From: Schizochytrium sp. CCTCC M209059
Taxonomy: Eukaryota > Sar > Bigyra > Thraustochytrida > Thraustochytriidae
Assembly (NCBI GenBank): GCA_000818945.1
Contig: KN805370.1
Coordinates: 1,545,135-1,609,134, forward strand
Direction: 5' to 3'
DNA: 64,000 nt
Shown here piece after piece: positions 37,484 through 46,584 of this stretch. Both the position numbers and the translations under genes were made by a program. Under the pieces are notes generated by a model, which saw only the letters and a program-made list of their open reading frames with translations, searched no databases and was not told the DNA's origin. Every line of letters starts with the position of its first letter. Position 1 is the stretch's first letter.

Positions 37484-38632
37484 AATGCAAGGGAGCAGTT
37501 CGTGAGCTCTTGTTTATGCGTCTTCTTATCCTAACGCGAGAGCGAGTTAGCGAGACCAGCAGAAGAAGACTGCGGTCTGGAGCAAGCAAAGGGCGCGGGT
37601 TTCTTCTGCGCGAGCGGACGCCTCGCGCTTTTGCTCGGCGTTTGCGTGGCTTAACTTGGCTTGGCTTGGCTTGGCTTGGCTCCGGCTCTGCGCGATCGCA
37701 GTGGCCGCTTCACCGTAGTTATCACCTAGGACCTCCTACGTTCGCTGGCGAGGGTGCCCGGTTGCCCTGGCAATCGGCCGCCTCTCCGTGTCCTGCCGCG
37801 ACGCGCGTCCTGGCCCGGGGCGCGCCGGGGGGCGCGGGGCCTCCGCCAAGGGTGCCGCCACGTCTCAGGCTCGGGCTCACGGGCTCCGCAGCGCAGCGGC
37901 TCGGCAGCGCGCGTGGAGCGTCCAATCGGATGCGGGTTTGCGCGCCAAGCCAAGTCAAACTCGCGATCATGAAACTTGTAGGATCTTGAAAACGGTCAGC
38001 CCGGCATTGCCTGCCGTGCTCTTGTTTTCTCGTAACTTGGAGCAAGATGCGAAGTACAAGACAAGACGGAAGACGAAGGGGGATGAAATGGACGGGGTGG
38101 GTGCTCGAAGATAAGGAACCAGGTTGATCGTGCATACATGTGGATGCATGTGCGTGCAGACGCGAGTTTTGCGGAATTGCGAAAAGGAAAACAGTGAGGC
38201 AAGGAGTTTCCGGGGTCGATCGGCACTGAGCAAACAGGACGAGGGAAGGAAAAGTATAACTCGATCGTTTGTTGATTTATGTTCGGACATTTGACAGGAC
38301 AAATGTGTTGCATTTTAAGATACAGCCACTGCAAGAGCCTCACATTCATTTTCTTCTTTTAAAAAAAATCACAGGCTTTACCCTGCACGGTCGACAAGAC
38401 AAATGTATCGGTTCTGAATTTACGCCAAATTGAGAAAGCTTGCAAGGTCGCGTCAGCTCTGCAAGAGAGAGAACAACGGAGTCAAATGGTGCACCGTCAC
38501 GCAAAGTCTGCGTTTTCAAAGTAGGTGGCATTTCGGCACGCACAGAAGAAGAGTGAGCCTTGCTCTTTGTCTTGTTTGACGAATTTCCTACTGACGTGTC
38601 TGGTTCTACGACGTTTGCCGAGCAAGTCATAT
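37484..38632. other. Upstream region of PP2A A subunit and 3' flank of SDHAF3
   Basis: 1149 bp. A TTGGC array lies at 37655-37680; 37740-37940 is GC-rich; 38100-38632 is AT-richer and probably 3' UTR of SDHAF3. No gene supported. Confidence 0.45.
37655..37680. repeat. (TTGGC)n pentanucleotide repeat
   Basis: Five copies about 170 bp upstream of the PP2A A-subunit start codon. Confidence 0.85.
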
Positions 38633-39233
38633 TTATGTAGACGGCTTGAAGTTGGTTGCCTCTTGGCGCAGGCGCTCGAGGCTTGCCCTCTGGTCTGCAT
38701 TCATGTTTGCAATTGTTTCCTCGTCCAAGTCCATGCCAAACTTTGCACACATGCATGCAATGAAAGGTCAGTCTTTCCATGCGTCCATTCATCAACAAGC
38801 GTAAACGCACGCACAAGAGGATACGATTTGTCCTCGTAGACTTACTCTGGTGTCGCCATCGCTGCGCTGCGCCGCGAGACCTTCCGCATACTTTTGCCAT
38901 TCGCTCATGAAGAGAGGAATAAAGTTTGCCTTGGCATTTTTGTGATCTTTGAACTCTTTTCTGCGCACATGTTACCCCGCGTTAGTGTCGCGCGTCTTGA
39001 TAGGAGTCGAAATAAGTTGCATTTGCGACGAGCGATTGTGCATCGCGTCGTGTTGTGTTGCGCCGTGCCGTGCCTCGTTGAGGTAGTGAAGCGCCGAAGG
39101 CTCGAGCAAGAGAGATGACTTACTTGACGTAGGAGTCTCCGAGTTCGCGCAACCTGTGCGGCAGCTTCTGCCTGTGCAGGCGCAGGATGGTCCTATAGAG
39201 CTGGAGCGCTGCAGGGTTTGCTGGCGAGGCCAT
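38633..39233 (-). CDS. SDHAF3: Succinate dehydrogenase assembly factor 3 (ACN9, LYR family), three exons
   Basis: Mitochondrial factor that helps mature the iron-sulfur subunit of complex II. Exons: 39233-39124, 38960-38846, 38740-38633; introns 163 and 105 nt, both GTAAGT...AG. The joined frame is 225 + 108 nt with no stop, giving 110 residues. Exon 1 has the LYR motif (LQLYRTILRLHRQKLP) and ELGDSYV. The exon 1-2 junction restores YVKKEFKDHKNA, matching YVKDEFRRHK of ACN9. Exon 2 continues FMSEWQKYAEGL as in the family. Exon 3 supplies the acidic helical tail (FGMDLDEETIANMNADQ). Human SDHAF3 is 125 residues, so length agrees. Phase and similarity together make the model solid. Confidence 0.9.
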
Positions 39234-39726
39234 GGTGTATGTTTGTTTCCTTGCCTTGCCACTGCTTGCGCCGTTGCTTTCTTACTGCAACGAACGAACG
39301 AAGCTGCTACCGCTGCCTGCGTTGCCTCTGCTGCTGCCGCTGCCGCGTTGCCGCTGTGACTCTTACGACTGCAGTACTGCGCTTTGATCGCGAGTGGCAG
39401 TGGCTGGGCTTCGAAAGTAGAAAAAGGAAAAAATTGTTTATGAGCGACAGCGACTAGCAAGTAAGTCGCCCAAAGATCTTCAAGTACGTGCTACCATTGA
39501 TGAAGGAACTGAGGCGAGGCATTCTGGATTGTCATGCCATAGCGTGCGTGCACCGTGGCTTGACGAGATGGCACCAGTACGAATTTCCGCGGCCAGTAGG
39601 AACGATACAAGCGAAGACGATTATCTCGTATTTTGTTTTACGTCGAATTTTTGTTTTCTTTTTTGCAGATAATACTACTACATTGCATTGCTTGACGGTC
39701 GAGGCCCCCGAGCGTAGAGAACACAA
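39234..39726. other. SDHAF3 promoter and 3' flank of the permease gene
   Basis: 493 bp. Contains CTGC/CTGCCG-rich sequence near 39300-39360 and an AT-rich T-run near 39650. No gene seen. Confidence 0.45.
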
Positions 39727-41142
39727 TCACTTTGGGTCGGGTGGCGGCGGAAAAAACACAGCCACGGTGCCGACGATGCAAAGCGTAATGTTGACCGCAT
39801 TAAGTACATGGAGAAAAACGCGGTGAGCGCCCTTAACGTCAAAGAGCCGCATAAAGCAAATGACGGGGAAAATAAGGGACACGACCATGGAGCAAAAGGC
39901 GCCCACAAAGGCACAGATGCTAGCAAAGGAAGGCAAACCGACGGCGAGGAGCAGCGCAACGATGGCCAAGATGCTACGCACCACGAGACGCTTCCAGGTC
40001 GGAACTTGAGCGCTAGCGGCAAAGAGTTTCTGCTCAGTGATGGTGGTGAGAGGATTCAGGGTCAGGGCGAATTTTGTGAACGGATTCACAATGATGCCAA
40101 CGACGGTGAGCAGTACCATAATGTCGGACGAGCGCACGTCGACGAGGTTGAGCGTGAGCTCCTCCTGAGTGTGCGTGGTGAAGAGCAGGTAGCCAAGAAG
40201 CGCCATGGCTGCATAAATAAAGGTCGCACACAAGTAGGTCTGGTTGATGACGCGAGGAAACTGCGACTTGTCCTCGAGGGAGTCATAGATGGAAGGGAAG
40301 ACAGCGTGGCCAGCAAAGCCAACGGTCTGCAGACCAATGGCGTATGGGAGTCGCGTCAGATCCTCAAAGGCCCGAAACTCGGCCCAGTGAATGTCCCGAA
40401 AGCTGCCTCCCTGCTCGAGACCTCGCGGCGTCGAAAAGCCGACCTCGACGACTGCAATGAGAAGTAGCATCGTACTGAGGATGCCGAGCACGCTCAGGGC
40501 GGAGAGGAGATCCAGGCGCGAGGTCCAGCAAGTAGGCAGCACGATGAGGGCGCAGATGGTATAGAGAACATCCTTTTCGCCATGACCGAGAAGCTTGTGC
40601 AGGTTGTCGCCCATGAGCGTGATGAACATGGACAAGGCTGCGAGCAGCTCGAGGCAAAAGATGACTGTGATGAAGCTGCGGCCTCGTTTGCCAAAGGCGG
40701 CGTAGCCAATGTCGCCGTAGGTGTGAATGTTCGGGTCTTTGCTCATGCAGCGGCCGATGAGCTTGCCAGTGAAGTTGGTCATGGCGCACAGGTACAGCAA
40801 GAAACCCAGACCGAGGGCCCAGCCTGTCTGGCGAAAAGCAAAGGGCAAGGACAGCGTGCCCACGCCTGCGAGCACGTTGACGCCGTTAAAGGTGGCCTGG
40901 GCCACGGTGGACTTGTTGTCCGAGGGGAACTCTGACTCCCTCCGCTCGAGGGGCTCCCCAAGGAAGCTGTCGCGCAGCCCGCTCTCGCTGCGCGAGTCCC
41001 CTGTCCACGAGCGGTGCAGCCTTCTGGCCACGCCGAGCCCGGGCGACCCCTGGTGCAGCGCCTGCGAGTACAGCGACAGCGCGTCGCGTTCGCTCCTGGG
41101 CGACCGCACCCAGGCATCGTCCGGCGTCGCGTCGCCGTCCAT
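39727..41142 (-). CDS. AAAP-family amino acid transporter (vesicular/vacuolar type)
   Basis: 471 residues, one exon. A hydrophilic Ser/Arg-rich N-terminus of about 80 residues is followed by about 10-11 membrane helices. The first helix has the family signature FNGVNVLAGVGTLSLPFAF, and later come FTGKLIGRCM, TYGDIGYAAFG and FAGHAVFPSIYDSL, all typical of the AVT/VIAAT branch of the amino acid/auxin permease family. These carry neutral or cationic amino acids across vacuolar, lysosomal or vesicle membranes with protons. Substrate cannot be read from sequence. The last helix is followed by a short Pro-rich end (FFPPPPDPK). Confidence 0.87.
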   Translation of the reverse strand: MDGDATPDDAWVRSPRSERDALSLYSQALHQGSPGLGVARRLHRSWTGDSRSESGLRDSFLGEPLERRESEFPSDNKSTVAQATFNGVNVLAGVGTLSLPFAFRQTGWALGLGFLLYLCAMTNFTGKLIGRCMSKDPNIHTYGDIGYAAFGKRGRSFITVIFCLELLAALSMFITLMGDNLHKLLGHGEKDVLYTICALIVLPTCWTSRLDLLSALSVLGILSTMLLLIAVVEVGFSTPRGLEQGGSFRDIHWAEFRAFEDLTRLPYAIGLQTVGFAGHAVFPSIYDSLEDKSQFPRVINQTYLCATFIYAAMALLGYLLFTTHTQEELTLNLVDVRSSDIMVLLTVVGIIVNPFTKFALTLNPLTTITEQKLFAASAQVPTWKRLVVRSILAIVALLLAVGLPSFASICAFVGAFCSMVVSLIFPVICFMRLFDVKGAHRVFLHVLNAVNITLCIVGTVAVFFPPPPDPK

Positions 41143-41383
41143 CCTCCTCGCCTCTCCTTCTCCTCGTCCCCGTCGTCGGCCTCGGCCTCGAGCACCCGGC
41201 CAACAAACGCTCTTGCAGGTTTGCGAGCACTGCTCGCAGCTCGAGCGAGCCCGGAAACTACAGGCGCCACTCCTGCTGCTGCTGCTGCTGCGCGTGCAGC
41301 GTCGTGAGCACTGCCAGCCGGCCGAGGGTCGCGGCGTGCTCGGCGCTGCCCGCGTCGTCGCGCTCCGGCGGACTCTGTCGCGC

Positions 41384-41424
41384 TCAATCGATCAATCAAT
41401 CAATCAATCAATCGATCGATCGAG
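41384..41424. repeat. (ATCA)n/(ATCG)n tetranucleotide array
   Basis: About ten units, CAAT/ATCA in the centre and ATCG at both ends. Confidence 0.9.
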
Positions 41425-42066
41425 GATTGCTTGTCTCTGCTGCTGCTCGTCCTCGTGCAAACCAAACAAGTGTGTGTGCTCTTCTTCTCGCTGTGCTTTC
41501 TGCTTCATGCAAGTCGCTACATTGCTAAGCGGGCTCACCGCCGAGCCCAAGTTGTTTCTTTGGCCCGCTCGCTCGCCGGAGCTGGCCCACGCACGCTCCT
41601 GCGCCTTCCCTCCCTCCATGCTGCGCCTGGCCCGTCGATGCGCCGCTCGCTCGATCGCTGCGGCGCAGACGAGGAGTGGAGTGGAATGGCTCGTCGAGGT
41701 GAAGGCAGCTCGAGAAAAGAGAAAAGGAAAAAGGACAGGCACAAAGAAAGTCGCACAAAGGGGCCCCGTCAGCGGCGACCAACCACCGCCGGCAGGAGAG
41801 GACGGCTTGCAGGCCAAGCCAGCCAGCACGCGGCCAAGCCAGCACGCGGCCGCGCGGAGTCTGGCGGCGCAAAGGCGCCCTTGGCGCGGACGGACGCGCG
41901 GGGCGGGAGGGCTCCCGGGTCAAGAACAAGGCCGCCGCGCGGTCGAGATCGCTCCGGCGGGATGTTGCCGCCGCCACGCGTAGAGAAAGCCGCGTCCTCT
42001 CGAGGTGGACCACGCAGGTACGACGTGAGGACAGGGACGAGAAGGCAGCCCGCGACGCGAGCCGAG

Positions 42067-42105
42067 GGCGACGCGAGGCGACGCGAGGCGAGGCGACGCG
42101 AGGGA
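42067..42105. repeat. GCGACGCGAG-type GC-rich repeat
   Basis: Three to four imperfect 10-bp units. Confidence 0.7.
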
Positions 42106-42465
42106 CGACGTTGTGGCCGGCTTCGAAGACGGCGGCATTGAGTCGAGGAAGTAAAAAGGCACGTGCTCGCAGTTTGTTTTGTTTTGTTTGTTTGTGTCTT
42201 TGTTGCGTGAACTGGCAGCCACACCATTGCAGTGGCAGGCAGGTGTGGCGGGCGAGCACATCTTCCCACGCGAGCCAATCTTGAGCAGCCGCGTAGTACG
42301 AGTATACTGGGTAGTACAACACCTCGCCGTCGCTTCCATTCTTTTGCTCATTCCGAACTCGGTCTCATTCTCATAACCCGCGGCTCGCGAGCCTTGCGCA
42401 GCCAAACAAACGAAGAAACTCACAAAGACTCCTCCCATCCTAGCCAGGCTGGCCTGGCGCGGAGG

Positions 42466-43194
42466 ATGGCTGCCGGGTGGCGCCGCGTGCGACGCGTGGC
42501 GGCGGGCCTCGAGATCTGGCGCGTCCGGGACGTTGTGAGCCCGGGCCCAAGCTCTCACGCGCACGAGCACGTGCAGCGCGTGCTCGTGAACCCGGCGAAC
42601 GAACGGTTGGAGGGCACGAAATGCCCATACTTTCCGCGCGGAGGGCCTCTGCCCGTGGCCGAGCAGCACGGCTGGACCTCGGGATGGGGCGGCATGGAGG
42701 CCGGGCCCAACATGCTGTACCCAGCGCAAACCATTGATGGTCGCGTGCATGCCGAGGGCGGCGCTGCGCTCCGCGAGGACCTGCGGAATTTGCAGGCGAA
42801 AGGGAATGGTACGCCGCTGGAGTTAGGATCGGCTGTGCAATCGAGTGCTCCGGGGCGTCTGGCCGACCTGGGCTTTGACGCAATTGTGCACGTTGCGGTG
42901 CCTTTTTGTGACGAGCCCGGGGCCGAAACGTTGCTCCAAGCTTCGTTCTTCAACGGTCTCGCTTGCGCTTTCGGGACCTTTTCCGACGCGAGTGAAATTC
43001 GCATCGTTGACCTGCCCTTGCTTGGAAGCGGCGCACGCGGGTTCAGTTGTCAAGCTTCCGTCATGGCTCTGTCTCGGGCGCTTGGAGAGACCAAGGTGCC
43101 GACGTCTGTACGTCTCCGTCTTGTTGTTGCGGACGAAGGTTCTGATGACGCGGCAACTGTGGACGCTCTCGCAAACCTTATCGATCGTGCTTGA
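42466..43194 (+). CDS. Stand-alone macro-domain protein, divergent
   Basis: 242 residues from the ATG at 42466 (GAGGATGGC). Macro domains bind or hydrolyse ADP-ribose and its derivatives. The start of the fold, QRVLVNPANERLEGTKCPYF, aligns with the VVNAANexLxGGGGV signature, but the glycine-rich diphosphate loop is missing. Later parts fit: FDAIVHVAVPF, LLQASFFNGLACAF and the strand/loop IRIVDLPLLGSGARGFSCQASVMALSRAL, which matches the fold's end. The asparagine pair in NPAN is kept. Ligand binding is uncertain because of the altered loop. No other domain is fused. Confidence 0.78.
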   Translation: MAAGWRRVRRVAAGLEIWRVRDVVSPGPSSHAHEHVQRVLVNPANERLEGTKCPYFPRGGPLPVAEQHGWTSGWGGMEAGPNMLYPAQTIDGRVHAEGGAALREDLRNLQAKGNGTPLELGSAVQSSAPGRLADLGFDAIVHVAVPFCDEPGAETLLQASFFNGLACAFGTFSDASEIRIVDLPLLGSGARGFSCQASVMALSRALGETKVPTSVRLRLVVADEGSDDAATVDALANLIDRA

Positions 43195-43356
43195 TGAACA
43201 AAAATGGAAAAAAAAAAAAGGAGGCAGGTGGTGGCGAGTGTGTAAACAAATAGTAATACAAACGAACATAAGTTGTTGATGAAGGAGTGGAAGCAATAGC
43301 TCTTTTGAGCTTGTAAATACGTACAAAGGGTCGCGCCTCTGAGGAGAGGCTCGGGC

Positions 43357-43989
43357 TCACTTGTCCTGAATAGAGCCAATGCGCCACCAGGCCTTCATGT
43401 TGTTGAGTAGTTTGTCTGAATACGAAAGGTCGCTCTCGACCTGGTTGACCTTGTTCGAAGCCGACTGAATGGTTTCCTTTTGCTTGGCGAGCGAATACAT
43501 TATGCTCGATGCCTGGTCCTCGGTCTCGCGCATGGTACGTACAGAGTCTGCGAGGGTCGTCGTCTGCTGATCCATGCGCTCGGTGACGCCAAGTTGTCGC
43601 TCTCTGAAAGCCTTGTTCGCGGTGCTGGGTTTGTTCGCCCCATTTGCTCCACCGCCACTGAGCAGGATCTCGCGCTGCGCGGTCTGCTGGCGCGCCTTGA
43701 TGCCGCGGAGCCACGTACGGGCCTTTGTTTTAGTTTCCTGCGCTAATGTCGTGGTACGAACCTCGATTTCTGCGCCCTTGAGCGCAGTCTCGATTTCCTT
43801 GACGAGCTTTCGCGCCTCCTCGGCGTTGTCCCCGCTCGCGAGGGCGCTCTCCAGCTGCGCCAGAAGCGTTTCCACGCGCAGAGACTCGGGGCCGAGCCCG
43901 AGGCTCGCGGCCTCGTTCACCATGCCGCCGTCTGCTGCGGTCGACGTTTCCGTTGTCGTCTTTGCCGACGAGGCCGGAGTCCCCACCAT
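43357..43989 (-). CDS. Qb-SNARE-like protein (Vti1/NPSN type) without a visible membrane anchor
   Basis: 210 residues. An N-terminal helical bundle (residues about 40-110, KLVKEIETALKGAEIEVRTT) resembles the Vti1 N-domain. The C-terminal SNARE motif (about 145-200) has the heptad pattern and central-layer Gln in SLAKQKETI, ending SYSDKLLNNMKAWWR. SNAREs drive membrane fusion; Qb members of this kind work at Golgi/endosomes and carry a C-terminal transmembrane helix. Here the frame stops 8 residues after WWR, so the anchor is absent or on an unseen exon: the stop is preceded by AAGTGAGC, a possible donor (GTGAGC). It may alternatively be a soluble regulator. Confidence 0.7.
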   Translation of the reverse strand: MVGTPASSAKTTTETSTAADGGMVNEAASLGLGPESLRVETLLAQLESALASGDNAEEARKLVKEIETALKGAEIEVRTTTLAQETKTKARTWLRGIKARQQTAQREILLSGGGANGANKPSTANKAFRERQLGVTERMDQQTTTLADSVRTMRETEDQASSIMYSLAKQKETIQSASNKVNQVESDLSYSDKLLNNMKAWWRIGSIQDK

Positions 43990-44117
43990 CGCCTACGACT
44001 ACAGCCCCTTGCGCCTAGCCTAGCCTTGCCTTGCCTTGCCTCGCGCGTGCTTTGTTGCCGTGTGTTGCCTCGCAATGAAGTTCTGCTGCAGTGTCCGAGC
44101 TGGCTTTCCTACTTTCA

Positions 44118-44125
44118 TGACGTCA
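44118..44125. promoter_or_regulatory. Perfect CRE/ATF palindrome TGACGTCA
   Basis: An exact bZIP (CREB/ATF) consensus about 130 bp upstream of the SNARE start codon at 43989. An 8-mer may occur by chance; position is the only support. Confidence 0.35.
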
Positions 44126-44231
44126 CGATGAAAAAGAGCAGAGGGAGAGTGCGTTTGGCGAGCGAAAGTAAAGCATGGATTTTGGATGGGATGACTTTGG
44201 CTCATACTGTATGGTCGAGCTCTACATACCT

Positions 44232-44320
44232 TTTGTTGTTGCCTTTTCTTGTTGTTGTTGTTGTTGTTGCTGCTACTGCTGTTGTTGTTGCCTATTGTTG
44301 TTGGCATTTGTTGTTGTTGG
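44232..44320. repeat. (TTG)n trinucleotide array
   Basis: Roughly twenty TTG units interrupted by CTG/CTA and CCTA. Gives a Leu/Val/Cys-rich frame on plus and Asn/Gln/Thr runs on minus. Confidence 0.85.
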
Positions 44321-44460
44321 CCAGGGCCGCGTTGTACGTATATGCTGCAAAGGGTTGGCAAAGGGTAAGAGTGTTTCTGATAGAATGTCGGACAAGACAA
44401 GGTTTGCAGCACAAAGGTTTGCAGCAAAAGAAGAATAAGGGAGAGTTTACTTGTCGCTTT

Positions 44461-46584
44461 TTATTCTTCATGTGTTTTGGGCGCAAGTGCAAGACGAGCC
44501 TGGTCGCGTACATGCTCTGCGGCGAGAGCGTGCAAATGCGCGACAAGGGCGTCGAACTCTCTGTGAGGACCACCTTGCAACGTCAGATGCGGTTCATGAA
44601 CCACACATGCGTCTTGAAGCTGGGCCGCGGACAATTTGTCAGTCGCGCCGGACGCGAGTGCCTCGTCTCGCGCGGACTCCACATCTTGCCAATCGACGTC
44701 GCTGTTGGCCCAAAACGAAAATATTTCTGCTGCAGATAGGTCTGGAAGATGCTTGCAATGCAATCGCAACGCATACTCGACTTCTGTTCCTGCGCGATCG
44801 TCCATAACGACAACCACATACTTGCCTCGTGGCAACGACATTTCCACCGATGACGAGTACTGATTCATGTCGACCACTGGCCCGGGGCCCTGCAGCATGC
44901 CACGGCGTATGAGCGTCGCTGGAACTGCAAGCCCATCGTGCGCATTGCCAAAATCGTGCGCAAGAATGGCACAAGAGACTGCACCACGTACACCATGATC
45001 CCCTTGAAAAACCGAGACTTGCACAGTTGCGTTCTCTGCATGTATTTCGAGACAATGCTGGTCGCCTTGTGCCCATGCCGGCCCGGAAAGCGTTCCGCTG
45101 GCCATCATTCGCGCACGCAGACTCCGCGAATACCAGCGCTCTGGTTCGAAAATTTGGCACATGACCGTGTCGTCGAAAAGCTCCACGACCTCTTCGAAGG
45201 GCATGGAGAACAAACCAGGGGCACGCCTTTGCGAATGCTGTTTTTCGATCTTCTGCTGTACCTTTTCCTCGTCTGTTGCTTTTTCTTCCTTGTCTGTGGT
45301 TTCGGTCAGTACCTCTTGTTCAATATTTTCTTCGTCAGGCTGCACCGCAGCGTCGTCGGCTTTGCGAGCATGTTTTCGTATGCAGGCAGAAGCTTGCAAG
45401 TCCACGGCACCGGGATGAACGCCAGTGACTACGTATAAGACGCCAGGGACAATGCCACGGGCTTTTCGGCGGGCATCGCGACCAAGGCGTGCCTCGAGAC
45501 TTTGCCGCTCTGTCCCATACGCAGGTAGACGTCTGTACAGACCGAGCACTCCCTGCAGAGAACCCCGATGGAGCAGCTTGAACGTCTCGGCCGGATTGAC
45601 ACTCAATGGGCATAGAGAGCTCGCACCACCTGTGAGTGTCTGCAAGACATCGAGGACAGAGAGGGTGTACAAAGCGGCAAAAGACCCTGTAAGTTTAGCG
45701 AGTCCCTTTTCAATCACGTGCATCCACACCTCGGTAGCGTGGTCTGTGGCATGCGAGAAACCAGCAAAGGGCCTTTTGTGGGATCCGCACGAAGCGCAGC
45801 AGTCTGCTCGCGATGAAAGAATGCGCTCATCAACAGAGACGAGCGCCCATTCACCCTTGTAGAAGAACCGTAGCGTGAATCGACCTGCATTCTCTTGCCC
45901 GGTGATGACGAACAGGCGATGCAAGAGTTTCGGACGTATTGCGACGATGCTGAGAGCCTCTGCGACGGCTGTGGACGGTGCAAAGCCAGGGCAAACTCGC
46001 GAAAGGATGACATCATCGGGCACAATGACCACGTAGTCGCTTGGAGGGTTACGCCAACAAAAGTTGGCTGCGCTACCCAATGGCCGTAGCTGGAAGGCCG
46101 CAGTTTCCTGCGCGGCGCACGAACCGTACAAGACATGTTCAATATTGTCAAAGTCTGGATCCCGCCATTGCTGCCCTGGAGCGATGCGCCCAAGTTGTGC
46201 TGCTCCAGTAATATAACGAAAGAAATTGGCAATTGCCGAATTCAGCTGGCAAAATAGAGCGAGTTCGTCTGCACTAACTTCTTCATCAACAGTCTTCCCC
46301 ACGCGCATGAACGTCCTTTTCACAAGTGTTTCCACGACTTCAATCTCTGGGCACGGGACGGCACTGTCGAGCTTGCGAGCGCCGGATGCAACCGCGTGAA
46401 GCAGGATGACAACCTCGTCTAGAGTGAGTGATCCTCTGTTTCCAAAGTCAAAAAGGCGGTATATGACGGCCATCTTTTCGTTTTGCTCAAGACTTGCGAT
46501 GAGAGCAATTGTGGCCATTGTTTCGCACGCGTCGACAACGCCTCTTTTCTGCACATCAAAAGCGTTGAAAGCAGCTTTTACGTC
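44461..46584 (-). CDS. Calpain-like EF-hand protein lacking catalytic residues (pseudoprotease), 5' exon(s) not placed
   Basis: The exon opens at 46584 after a good acceptor (ACTAAC branch-like site, then CCAACAG) and runs 707 codons. Two EF-hand-like segments come first (FDVQKRGVVDACE, then FDFGNRGSLTLDEV). A calpain (C2) core follows: RFTLRFFYKGEWALVSVDER, WMHVIEKGLAKLTGSF and SVLDVLQTLTGG are family blocks. But CxGxLGDCWxL reads CPGFAPSTAVAEAL, so the catalytic Cys is Thr; GHAYxV reads GVLYVV, so the His is Val; and no NPWG block is found. Domain III-like sequence (PFEEVVELFDDTVMCQI) ends the protein. It cannot be an active protease by the known mechanism. A first exon starting MGNQ (ATG 47015, a myristoylation-type start) is possible but unproven. 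Confidence 0.8.
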   Translation of the reverse strand, partial: DVKAAFNAFDVQKRGVVDACETMATIALIASLEQNEKMAVIYRLFDFGNRGSLTLDEVVILLHAVASGARKLDSAVPCPEIEVVETLVKRTFMRVGKTVDEEVSADELALFCQLNSAIANFFRYITGAAQLGRIAPGQQWRDPDFDNIEHVLYGSCAAQETAAFQLRPLGSAANFCWRNPPSDYVVIVPDDVILSRVCPGFAPSTAVAEALSIVAIRPKLLHRLFVITGQENAGRFTLRFFYKGEWALVSVDERILSSRADCCASCGSHKRPFAGFSHATDHATEVWMHVIEKGLAKLTGSFAALYTLSVLDVLQTLTGGASSLCPLSVNPAETFKLLHRGSLQGVLGLYRRLPAYGTERQSLEARLGRDARRKARGIVPGVLYVVTGVHPGAVDLQASACIRKHARKADDAAVQPDEENIEQEVLTETTDKEEKATDEEKVQQKIEKQHSQRRAPGLFSMPFEEVVELFDDTVMCQIFEPERWYSRSLRARMMASGTLSGPAWAQGDQHCLEIHAENATVQVSVFQGDHGVRGAVSCAILAHDFGNAHDGLAVPATLIRRGMLQGPGPVVDMNQYSSSVEMSLPRGKYVVVVMDDRAGTEVEYALRLHCKHLPDLSAAEIFSFWANSDVDWQDVESARDEALASGATDKLSAAQLQDACVVHEPHLTLQGGPHREFDALVAHLHALAAEHVRDQARLALAPKTHEE

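Larger units (their letters stand above)
41143..42465. other. Divergent upstream region of permease and macro-domain genes
   Basis: 1.3 kb. Contains CTG-rich sequence near 41270-41295, the ATCA array at 41384-41424, a GCGAGGCGAC array at 42067-42105, and TTTG runs near 42175-42195. Frames on both strands look non-biological. Confidence 0.45.
43990..44460. other. SNARE-gene upstream region and 3' flank of the calpain-like gene
   Basis: 471 bp with a CCTTG/CCTAG pentamer run near 44016-44041, a CRE-like site and a TTG array (listed separately). A GTATGT donor on the minus strand near 44228 could begin a 5' UTR intron of the SNARE gene. Confidence 0.4.
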
